This document shows positions 1 to 6,334 of a DNA stretch of 6,533 bases, in pieces. A program made the position numbers and the translations under genes. Position 1 is the stretch's first letter. The number at the start of each line of letters is the position of its first letter. Below the pieces are notes generated by a model, which was not told the DNA's origin, searched no databases, and worked only from the letters and a program-made list of their open reading frames with translations. This DNA is from Thermus sp. JCM 17653 (GTDB taxonomy: Bacteria > Deinococcota > Deinococci > Deinococcales > Thermaceae), in NCBI GenBank assembly GCA_001311585.1, contig BBBN01000091.1:1-6533 (forward strand), given 5' to 3'.

Positions 1-281
1 GGCTCCTTTTGGGCCTCGGCGGGCGGCTGGGGCGTGGCCTCCGCCCTCCCCTCCTCCAGGAGGGCGATGGCCTCCCCCACCCGGGCGGTCTCCCCGGTCT
101 TCTTCAGGATCCGCTTCAGGGTCCCAGGGAAGGGGGCGGGGAGCTCCAGGGTGGCCTTGTCGGTGATGAGTTCCACCAAGGGCTCGTCCGCCCGGAAGGC
201 CTCCCCTTCCCCCTTCAGCCAAGCGCCGATCTCCACTTCCACGATGCTTTCGCCCACGGAGGGCACCTTGAGTTCTTGCAC
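1..281 (-). CDS. sucB: 2-oxoglutarate dehydrogenase E2, dihydrolipoyl succinyltransferase, N-terminal part (partial)
   Basis: This is the 5' end of the E2 core of the 2-oxoglutarate dehydrogenase complex, which transfers succinyl from E1-bound ThDP to CoA through a swinging lipoyl arm. The visible 93 residues start at a GTG (279-281) and open with QELKVPSVGESI, followed by a complete lipoyl domain (about residues 2-77). The lipoyl-attachment motif is TDKATLELPAP, making Lys42 the lipoylated residue. A Pro/Ala/Glu-rich linker begins at about residue 78. The E1-binding and catalytic domains lie beyond the window edge. The GTG start is chosen because a strong TAAGGAGG sits 5 nt upstream, overlapping the sucA stop. 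Being directly downstream of sucA on the same strand separates this from the pyruvate dehydrogenase E2, which has a similar lipoyl domain. No frameshift is seen in this part. Confidence 0.93.
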   Translation of the reverse strand, partial: MQELKVPSVGESIVEVEIGAWLKGEGEAFRADEPLVELITDKATLELPAPFPGTLKRILKKTGETARVGEAIALLEEGRAEATPQPPAEAQKE

Positions 282-286
282 GGCTG

Positions 287-294
287 CCTCCTTA
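287..294 (-). promoter_or_regulatory. Shine-Dalgarno sequence of sucB, overlapping the sucA stop
   Basis: On the minus strand TAAGGAGG contains the sucA stop codon (TAA, 294-292) and a perfect GGAGG, 5 nt before the sucB GTG. The arrangement suggests translation of sucB is coupled to termination on sucA, which would help hold E1 and E2 in proportion. It also decides the sucB start. Confidence 0.85.
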
Positions 295-2960
295 CTTGAA
301 CGCTTCCTCCAGAAGCTCCTCCTGCTCCAGCTTGTGGACCTTGGAGGAGCCCACGGCGGGGCTCGGGGACTCAGGCCGGGCCACCACGGAGAAGGGGTGG
401 CCGTAGATCTCCCCGCAGAAGCGGGCGGAAAGGTACCACCAGGCCCCTTGGTTCACCGGCTCCTCCTGCACGAAGACCACGGGGGTCTTCTTGGGGTAAA
501 AGCCAGGGCCTCCCGAAGCTCGGCCTCGGGGAAGGGGTAGAGGAGCTCCAGCCTCAGGATGGCCACGTCCTCCGCCTGAAGCTCCCGCCGCTTCTGCAGG
601 AGCTCGTAGTAGACCTTGCCCGAGGTGAGGAGGACCTTCCTCGCCCCCTTGACCCTTTCGGGGATCACCTTCTGGAAGCGCCCCTCCGCGAGCTCCTCCA
701 GGGTGGAAACCACCTCGGGGTGGCGGAGGAGGCTTTTAGGGGTCATGACGACGAGGGGTTTGCGGATCTTCCGCTTCGCCTGGCGGCGGAGGAGGTGGAA
801 GAACTGGGCAGGGGTGGTGGGGTAGGCCACCTGGAGGTTGTCCTTGGCGCCAAGCTGCAGGAAGCGCTCCAGCCTCGCCGAGGAGTGCTCGGGGCCTTGG
901 CCCTCCAGCCGTGGGGCAGGAGGAGGACGAGGCCCGAGAGGCGGTTCCACTTGGCCTCGGCGCTGGCCAGGAACTGGTCGATGTAGACCTGGGCCACGTT
1001 GACGAAGTCCCCGAACTGAGCCTCCCAGAGGACGAGCCCCTCGGGGTAGTCCAGGCTGTACCCGTACTCAAACCCCAAGACCCCGGCCTCGGAGAGGGGG
1101 GAGTTGTGGATCTCCACCTCCGCTTGGCCCTCCGCCAGGTGCTGGAGGGGGATGTAGGGCCTTCCGGTCTGGTAATCGTAGAGGGCGGCGTGGCGCTGGG
1201 TGAAGGTGCCCCGGAGGGCGTCCTGTCCCGTGAGGCGCACCCTATGCCCCTCCACCGCCAAGGTGGCGAAGGCCAGGGCCTCGGCCGTGGCCCAGTCTAC
1301 GGGGCGCTTCTCCTCGGCCATCTCCAGGCGGGCCTCGAGGAAGCGCTTGAGCTTGGGGTGGACCTGGAAGCCTCAGGGGGTGTGGCGAGGCGCACCAGGA
1401 GGTTCTTCAGGGCCTCCTTGGACACCCGGGTGTCCGCCTCGGGCACCCGGTGGTCGGGCCCGCCCACGTACCCCTGCCAGAAGCCGGAAAGCCCGTGGGG
1501 CACCACGGGTCCGGGCTCGGCCTTCACCCGGGCGAACTCGCTCTCCAGCCGCTCCAGGTAGGCCTCCTGCCAGGCCTTGAGCTCCGCCTCGGAGACCACC
1601 CCTTCCGCCAGAAGGCCCTCGGCGTAGACCCGCCAGGCTCAGGGCGCCTGGCGATGAGGGCGTACATGTCCGGCTGGGTAAAGGTGGGCTCGTCCGTCTC
1701 GTTGTGCCCCCGGCGGCGGTAGCCCACCAGGTCGATGACCACGTCCTTGCCGTAGCGGCTCCGGTACTCCAAGGCCAGGGCGAGGACGAAGAGGAGCTCG
1801 TCCAGGGCCTCGGCGTTCACGTGGAAGATGGGGCCCCCACCATCTTGGCGATGTCCGTAGGGTAGCGGCAGGAGGTGTACTCCGAGGGCAGGGTGGTGAA
1901 GCCCAGCTGGTTGTTGGCCACCACGTGGAGGGTGCCCCCCACCCGGTAGCCGGGAAGCTGGGAGAGGTTCAGGGTCTCCTGGACGATGCCCTCGCCGATG
2001 AAGGCCGAGTCCCCGTGGACCAGGATGGCCAGGCCCCGCCTCCTCTCCCGGTCCCCGAAGCGGTCCTGTTTGGCGCGAAGCCGCCCCAGGGTCACGGGGT
2101 TCACGAACTCCAGGTGGCTCGGGTTGAAGTTGAGGGAGACGTGGACCGGGCCGAAGGGGGTCTCCTGGTCGCTGGAGAAGCCCAGGTGGTACTTCACGTC
2201 TCCCGCGTAGCCCTCGGGGAAGATCTCCTCAAACTCGCGGAAGATGCGCTCAAAGGGCTTCCCCACCACGTGGGCCAGGACGTTGAGCCGGCCCCGGTGG
2301 GCCATGCCCAGCACCACCTCCCGCACCCCGTGCTTGGCCGCTTCCCAGACCGCCTCCTTAAGGAGGGGGATGAGGCTTTCCAGGCCCTCCACGCTGAAGG
2401 TTTTGGCCCCCAGGTACTTGCGCTGGAGGAAGGCCTCAAAGAGGCTGGCCTGCATGAGGCTTTCCAGGACCCGCCTGCGCACCTCGGGGGCGGGCTTGGG
2501 CCAGGGGGCCTCCACGCGGGAAAGGAGCCATTCCCTCTCCTCGGGCTCCACGTGGGCCAGCTCAAAGCCCACAGGGCCAGGTAGGTGGCCTCCAGGCGCT
2601 CAAGAAGGGCCCCCAAGGTAGCGCGCCGAAGAGGGGGGGAAGGGGCTTCCTTAGGTCCTCCGGGGAGAGGCCGTGGGCCTCGAGGGTAAGGGCCTTGGGC
2701 CTGGGCCTTTCCCGGCCCAAGGGGTCGGTCCGGGCCGCCAGGTGCCCAAGCTCCCGGTAGGCCTGGCGCAAGGCCTCCACCCTGAGGAGAAAGGCCACAT
2801 CCACCGCCTGGGCCGGGGAAGGGGGCGGTTCTCGTCGCCCGTCCTCGAGGGAGAGGGCGGAAAAGTAGCGCCGCCACTCCTCCGGCAGGGCAAAGGGGTC
2901 CTCCAGGTAGGTCCGGTAGAGGGCCTCCAGGTAGCCTTGGCTTTCCAGCGTGAGCTCCAT
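292..2960 (-). CDS. sucA: 2-oxoglutarate dehydrogenase E1 component (complete gene, seven apparent one-base deletions)
   Basis: E1 is the ThDP-dependent subunit that decarboxylates 2-oxoglutarate and succinylates the E2 lipoyl group in the TCA cycle. After repair it is about 891 residues, within the family range. In order: an N-terminal E2-binding-type segment ([14 protein letters not shown]), [49 protein letters not shown], the ThDP/Mg segment [10 protein letters not shown]...[26 protein letters not shown], then the transketolase-like pyrimidine domain with [36 protein letters not shown] and [17 protein letters not shown], and a C-terminal domain ending in [18 protein letters not shown]. The ATG at 2960 is preferred over one 30 nt upstream because GGAGG lies 6 nt before it and the family starts there. 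The frame moves by the same step seven times, near 2621-2626, 2574-2576, 1830-1838, 1636-1643, 1367-1374, 904-911 and 498-501. Each is repaired by one added base, so sequencing error is far likelier than a pseudogene. Confidence 0.93.
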
Positions 2961-2966
2961 GCCTCG

Positions 2967-2971
2967 CCTCC
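2967..2971 (-). promoter_or_regulatory. Shine-Dalgarno sequence of sucA
   Basis: GGAGG on the minus strand lies 6 nt before the ATG at 2960-2958. It selects this start over the in-frame ATG at 2990, which would add ten atypical residues and would fall within the promoter region. Confidence 0.75.
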
Positions 2972-2976
2972 AAGGG

Positions 2977-3004
2977 GGTATACCCTCCATCTACGCTACA
3001 CCAA
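2977..3004 (-). promoter_or_regulatory. candidate sucAB promoter
   Basis: On the minus strand TTGGTG (3004-2999) and TATACC (2982-2977) are separated by 16 nt and could serve as -35 and -10 boxes. Each is only a partial match to the sigma-A consensus. The implied transcript start, about 7 nt after the -10, falls next to the Shine-Dalgarno, leaving a very short leader. This is a weak call from spacing and base composition alone. The -35 overlaps the left arm of the palindrome at 2996-3016. Confidence 0.4.
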
Positions 3005-3016
3005 AAACCGGTGTAG
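2996..3016. promoter_or_regulatory. 21-bp palindrome between sucA and the crotonase gene, candidate shared operator
   Basis: The perfect arms CTACACC (2996-3002) and GGTGTAG (3010-3016) are separated by the A-rich 7-nt spacer AAAAACC. It lies midway in the 81-bp divergent spacer. The left arm covers the candidate sucA -35, and the right arm covers the -35 region of the crotonase promoter. Its size, symmetry and position are those of an operator for a dimeric regulator that could act on both promoters. It does not resemble any Thermus operator consensus that I can recall, so the binding protein is unknown. A transcribed hairpin is unlikely because it lies upstream of both predicted transcript starts. 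Confidence 0.5.
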
Positions 3017-3029
3017 GTGCGCTCCCCTT

Positions 3030-3035
3030 TACAAT
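3030..3035 (+). promoter_or_regulatory. -10 box of the crotonase-ruvA operon (leaderless transcript)
   Basis: TACAAT matches the -10 consensus at five of six positions and ends 6 nt before the ATG at 3042. Transcription would start at or next to the start codon, and no Shine-Dalgarno is present upstream, so a leaderless mRNA is inferred. No convincing -35 is seen at 17-18 nt spacing, where the right arm of the palindrome lies instead. Confidence 0.65.
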
Positions 3036-3041
3036 GGGGCC

Positions 3042-3805
3042 ATGATCCTTAAGGAGCGCCAAGACGGGGTCCTGGTTCTCACCCTTCACCGGCCCGAGAA
3101 GCTCAACGCCCTCACCGGCGAGCTCTTAGACGCCCTTTACACCGCCCTCAAGGAGGGGGAGGAGGACCAAGCGGTGCGCGCCCTCCTCCTCACGGGGGCA
3201 GGGCGGGCCTTCTCCGCCGGGCAGGACCTCACGGAGTTCGGCGACCAAAAGCCCGACTACGAGGCCCACCTCCGCCGCTACAACCGGGTGGTGGAGGCCA
3301 TGGCGGGTCTGGAGAAGCCCCTGGTGGTGGCGGTGAACGGGGCGGCGGCGGGCGCGGGGATGAGCCTCGCCCTCTGGGGTGACCTGCGCCTCGCCGCCGC
3401 GGGGGCGAGCTTCACCACGGCCTTCACCAAGATCGGCCTGGTTCCAGACTCGGGGATGAGCTTCCTCCTCCCCCGCCTGGTGGGCCTGGCCAAGGCCCAG
3501 GAGCTCCTCCTCCTCTCCCCCAGCTCTCCGCCGAGGAGGCCTTGGCCCTGGGGCTCGTGCACAAGGTGGTGCCCGCGGAAGGGCTTTTGGAGGAGGCCCT
3601 CTCCCTGGCCAAAGAACTCGCCCAAGGCCCCACCCGGGCCTACGCCCTCACCAAGAAGCTCCTTTTGGAGACCTACCGCCTCTCCCTCACCGAGGCCTTG
3701 GCCCTCGAGGCCATCCTGCAAGGGGAGGCGGGGAGGACCCAGGACCACGAGGAGGGGGTTAAGGCCTTCCGGGAGAAGCGCCCGCCCCGCTTCCAGGGCC
3801 GATGA
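3042..3805 (+). CDS. paaG: enoyl-CoA hydratase/isomerase family protein, PaaG-like (one apparent one-base deletion)
   Basis: This is a crotonase-fold acyl-CoA enzyme of 254 residues after repair, the usual length. The oxyanion-hole segments are visible: RAFSAGQDL (about 55-63) and NGAAAGAGMSLAL (about 99-111). The active-site region GLVPDSGMSFLLPR places an Asp at residue 136 where hydratases carry Glu. This PD(S/C)G pattern is that of PaaG, the epoxyphenylacetyl-CoA isomerase / 2,3-dehydroadipyl-CoA isomerase of phenylacetate breakdown, and the protein resembles from memory the T. thermophilus protein called PaaG. No other phenylacetate genes are nearby, so the substrate is not established and a general fatty-acyl isomerase role is possible. 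The frame changes inside a CCCCC run at 3517-3521; one added C restores SPQLSAEEALALGLVHKVV. It starts at the ATG next to the -10 box and overlaps ruvA by ATGA. Confidence 0.85.
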
Positions 3806-4376
3806 TCCGCTACCTCCGGGGCCAGGTCCTCAGGAAGGAGGAAGGGGGCTTCCTCCTCCTGGTGGGCGGGGTGGGCTTCCTCGTCCAGGCCCCAAGCCCC
3901 TTCCTGCAGGCCTTGAGGGAAGGGGAGGAGGTAGGGGTCCACACCCACCTCCAGGTGCGGGAGGAGGGGCTTTTTCTCTACGGCTTTCCCGAGGAGGAAA
4001 GCCTTACCCTTTTTGAGCTCCTCCTCTCGGTGAGCGGGGTGGGGCCCAAGGTGGCCCTCGCCCTCCTCTCCGCCCTCCCCCCGAGGCTCCTCGCCCGGGC
4101 CTTGGCGGAGGGGGACCTGAGGCTCCTCACCTCGCAAGCGGGGTGGGGAAAAGGCTCGCCGAAAGGATGGCCCTGGAGCTCAAGGGGAAGGTGCCCCCCC
4201 ACCTCCTCACCGGGGAGAAGGTGGAGAGCGAGGCCGCCCTGGAGGCAGTGATGGCCCTCGCCGCCCTGGGGTTCAAGGAAGCCCAGGCCCGGGCGGTGGT
4301 CCTGGACCTCTTGCGCCAAAACCCCAAGGCCAAGGCCCAGGAGCTCATCAAGGAGGCCCTGAAGCGCCTTCGCTAA
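3802..4376 (+). CDS. ruvA: Holliday junction branch migration protein RuvA (one apparent one-base deletion)
   Basis: RuvA binds four-way DNA junctions as a tetramer and loads the RuvB motor for branch migration during recombination and repair. The repaired protein is 191 residues, normal for the family. Domain I is an OB-fold starting MIRYLRGQVL and reaching the characteristic FLYGF (about 58-62). Domain II has two helix-hairpin-helix motifs, LLSVSGVGPKVALALLSAL (74-92) and LTSASGVGKRLAERMALELK (109-128). After a flexible linker, domain III (about 143-191) has ALGFKEAQA and is the RuvB-contacting part. The frame shifts near 4133-4135, in the second HhH motif; one added base restores TSASGVGK. 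The start ATG overlaps the crotonase stop (ATGA), so translation is probably coupled and no separate promoter is needed. No ruvB or ruvC is in the window. The 3' end overlaps the convergent kinase gene. Confidence 0.95.
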
Positions 4377-5561
4377 GAGGGGGCAGGACCAGCCGGGCCA
4401 CCAGGCCGGAAGGGGCATGGGGAAGGAGCTCCAACCTCCCCCCGTGGACCTCGGCCACCTTTTTCGCCACGGAAAGGCCAAGCCCTTCCCCGGCTTCGCC
4501 GAGGCCCTAAAAAAAGGGCCTTCCCGCCGCCTTTAGGGCCTCCTCGGGCATGCCCGGGCCCTCGTCCTTTACCTCCAAAAGGAGGGTGTCCCCCTGCGTG
4601 GCCAGCCTCACCTCCACCCCCTTGCCCTCCCCGTGGAGGAGCGCGTTTCTGAGGAGGTTCCGCAGGGCCTGGGCGAGGAGGAGGGGGTCGCCTCGTAGGG
4701 GAGGGTTTCGGGCCCCCGGTAGCACCCCAAAGGCCCTGGCCTCCTCCCGGGCAAGGGCGGCGAGGTCCAAGGGCACGGGCGTCACCCGGCCTTCCCGCGC
4801 CAGGACGAGGAGGGCCTCCACCAGCCGCTTCATGCGGAGGAGTTCCTCCTTCGTCGCCTGAAGGGCCTCCCCTTGGGAAAGGTAGCCCGCCTCCGCCGCC
4901 TCCACCTGGGCCAAGGCCGCCGCCACAGGTCCTGAGCTCGTGGGCCGCGTCCCGGGTGAAGCGCTTTTCCCGCTCTAAGAAGCCTGAAGGCGCTCCAGCA
5001 TGTGGTTGAAGGCCTCGGCCAGGGTTCTGAGCTCCCCACCGCCTTCCGGAAGCACCCGGTGGGAGAGGTCCTGGGAGTCGGCCACCCGCCGCGCCACCTC
5101 CGTGAGGCGGGAAAGGGGCCTCAAGGCCACCCCGGCCAAACGGGAGGCCAGGAGGGAGAAGAGCAGGGTGAGGACCGCCCCCACCCCGGAAAGGGCCAGG
5201 CGGAAGCGGGTGAGGGCCAAGGAGGCCTCCGGCTCGTAGCGGGCCACGGTCAGGGTGCCTCCCGGCACCTCCAGCACCCAGACCCGCCACCCTCCTTCCA
5301 GTACCGCCCCGGGCCAGGGGGGGAAAGGTCGGGGAAGTTGGGGCTTTGGGTTTCCGCCCCGCCTTGGACCAAGCGGAAGGCGAACTCGCCCCGGGGGCCA
5401 GGCCGGCCCTCGGCGAGGGCACGGGCGTAGAAGAGAAGGGAGCGGTCCAGGTCGGCCTCCAGGAGCCCCTTGAAGGCCACGTAGCTCAAGGCCCCCTGGA
5501 AGAAGAGGGCGAACCCGATGGCCAGGGCGAAGAAGAGGGCGAGCCGCGTCCTAAGGCTCAT
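4348..5561 (-). CDS. membrane sensor histidine kinase, HAMP-HisKA-HATPase_c (four sequence defects)
   Basis: This is a two-component sensor of about 405 residues after repair. TM1 is about 6-30 and TM2 about 118-140, enclosing a short (about 87-residue) extracytoplasmic sensing region. HAMP (about 138-194) follows, then HisKA with DAAHELRTPVAAAL and phospho-acceptor His208, and an ATPase domain with N-box NLLRNALLHG (Asn303, Asn307), G1 VKDEGPGM (Asp334), F-box RPFF and G2 GEGLGLSVAKK. Frame breaks lie near 5290-5292 (one base missing), around 4975 (one base) and at 4928-4929 (two bases, in the Pro after the H-box). An in-frame TAG at 4507-4509, between F-box and G2, adjoins seven T. The drawn end is the first stop of that frame; one more missing C near 4380-4385 would end the protein at 4373 instead. 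The start ATG overlaps the regulator's 3' end by 11 nt. The signal sensed cannot be deduced. Confidence 0.88.
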
Positions 5562-6208
5562 CCCCAAGCCGATACCCCCCGGGCACGGTGCGCACCACCT
5601 CCGGGAAGAGCTTCTGCCGGAGGTAGTGGACGTAGACCTTCACCGCCCCCACCTTTTCCGGGTCGCCGAAGACCCGCTCGGCGAGCTCCTCCGGAGCGAA
5701 GACCCGGCCCGGGTGGAGGAGAAGGGTTTCCAGGAGCGCGAACTCCTTCAGGGAAAGGTCCACCCGCCTGCCCGCCACGTAGACCCCCCGCCCCGCCAGG
5801 TCCACCTCCAAGTCCTAGACGCGCCCGGGAGGCCTTCACCTCCGAGGTCCGGCGGAGAAGCGCCCGCACCCGGGCCAAAAGCTCCTCCAGGTGGAAGGGC
5901 TTCACCAGGTAGTCGTCCCCGCCCAGGTCCAGGCCCTGGACGCGGTCCTCGAGAGCGTCCCGGGCGGTGAGGAAGAGGATGGGCCCCTTGTAGCCCGCCT
6001 CCCGCGCCTCCCCCGCGAAGCGGAAGCCCCCGTCCGGGTCCTCGGGGAGGCGCACGTCCAGGACCATGAGGTCGGGCTCCAGCTCCAGGAAGGCCTCCCG
6101 GGCCTCCTCCAAGCCCTTGGCCCAGCGCACCCCGTAACCCTGGCCCAGGAGGGCCCGGGCCACCGCCTGGCCCAGCCGGGGCTCGTCCTCCAAGAGGAGC
6201 ACCTGCAC
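5551..6208 (-). CDS. OmpR/PhoB-family response regulator (one apparent two-base deletion)
   Basis: This DNA-binding response regulator is 219 residues after repair and is the partner of the overlapping kinase. The receiver domain (1-120) shows acidic residues in LLEDEP, phospho-acceptor Asp51 in VLDVRLP, Thr81 and Lys103 in YLVKPF. A short linker leads to a winged-helix output domain (about 132-217) with LSLKEFALLETLLLHPGRV, EELAERVFG, VKVYVHYLRQKL and VPGGYRLG. The frame changes at 5814-5815: two added G in the minus strand restore RLGDLEVDL, the normal entry to the output domain. The GTG at 6208 matches the family start (M-x-V-L-L) and lies 6 nt after a -10-like CATACT, suggesting a leaderless mRNA. 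A GTG two codons later has AAGGGG upstream and is the alternative. Direct repeats upstream of this gene and of the divergent apbE-like gene are probable binding sites for this protein. Confidence 0.9.
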
Positions 6209-6214
6209 CCCTTC

Positions 6215-6220
6215 AGTATG
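6215..6220 (-). promoter_or_regulatory. -10 box of the response regulator-kinase operon
   Basis: CATACT on the minus strand matches the -10 consensus at four of six positions and ends 6 nt before the GTG at 6208. No -35 is recognisable at the expected distance; the 11-bp direct repeat at 6230-6245 covers that region. The layout is that of an activator-dependent, leaderless promoter. Confidence 0.5.
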
Positions 6221-6229
6221 CCCGGAGGC

Positions 6230-6245
6230 GGTTAGGGCCAGGTTA
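6230..6245 (-). promoter_or_regulatory. direct repeat TAACC-N6-TAACC, candidate binding site of the regulator at its own promoter
   Basis: Read on the minus strand, two TAACC elements (6245-6241 and 6234-6230) are spaced 11 bp start to start, one helical turn, as is common for OmpR/PhoB-type dimers bound head to tail. The proximal element is followed by GCC and ends 9 nt before the CATACT box, so the site occupies the -35 region. A matching site lies in front of the divergent gene (6297-6312). Confidence 0.6.
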
Positions 6246-6296
6246 TGGGCGTAAACCCGTGGAGGCGGGGCCCCTTAGGCCAGCATGGGGTGGTAT

Positions 6297-6312
6297 TAAC
6301 GGCCACCTAACC
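6297..6312 (+). promoter_or_regulatory. direct repeat TAACG-N6-TAACC, candidate binding site at the apbE-like promoter
   Basis: On the plus strand TAACG (6297-6301) and TAACC (6308-6312) are 11 bp apart. The proximal element is followed by GCC and ends 9 nt before the TATCCT box, exactly as at the regulator's own promoter on the other strand. The 10-mer GGCGGTTAGG at 6227-6236 recurs inverted at 6306-6315. Confidence 0.6.
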
Positions 6313-6321
6313 GCCCGGCCT

Positions 6322-6327
6322 TATCCT
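6322..6327 (+). promoter_or_regulatory. -10 box of the apbE-like gene
   Basis: TATCCT matches the -10 consensus at four of six positions and ends 7 nt before the ATG at 6335, again giving a leaderless arrangement. There is no Shine-Dalgarno at a useful distance and no recognisable -35; the direct repeat at 6297-6312 occupies that position. Confidence 0.5.
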
Positions 6328-6334
6328 CCTGGGC

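Noticed and set aside
911..2584. Long plus-strand open frames opposite sucA (911-1561 and 1925-2584)
   Set aside because: Their products are low-complexity Gly/Pro/Leu/Glu-rich antisense translations of conserved sucA sequence, with no motif or start signal of their own.
292..2960. sucA as a true pseudogene or programmed-frameshift gene
   Set aside because: All seven shifts have the same sign, lie at unrelated sites and leave catalytic motifs intact. Programmed frameshifting normally uses one slippery site with stimulators. The neighbouring genes show the same defect.
2976..2985. GGGTATACCC palindrome as an operator
   Set aside because: It is only ten bases and contains the candidate sucA -10; the symmetry is probably incidental.
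2673..3041. Upstream in-frame extension of the crotonase on the plus strand
   Set aside because: The extension is antisense to sucA and has no family similarity. The -10 box and the crotonase N-terminus both place the start at 3042.
4507..4509. TAG readthrough (pyrrolysine or suppressor) in the kinase
   Set aside because: Such recoding is not expected in Thermus, and a miscounted T/G run next to it explains the codon.
4373..5422. A long minus-strand open frame of 349 codons
   Set aside because: Apart from a short true kinase stretch around the H-box (about 4930-4975), its product is Gly/Pro/Arg-rich out-of-frame translation of the kinase gene. Long shadow frames are expected at this GC content.
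6267..6274. GGGGCCCC at the midpoint between the two direct-repeat sites
   Set aside because: Short G/C palindromes are common by chance in this DNA, and nothing else marks it as functional.
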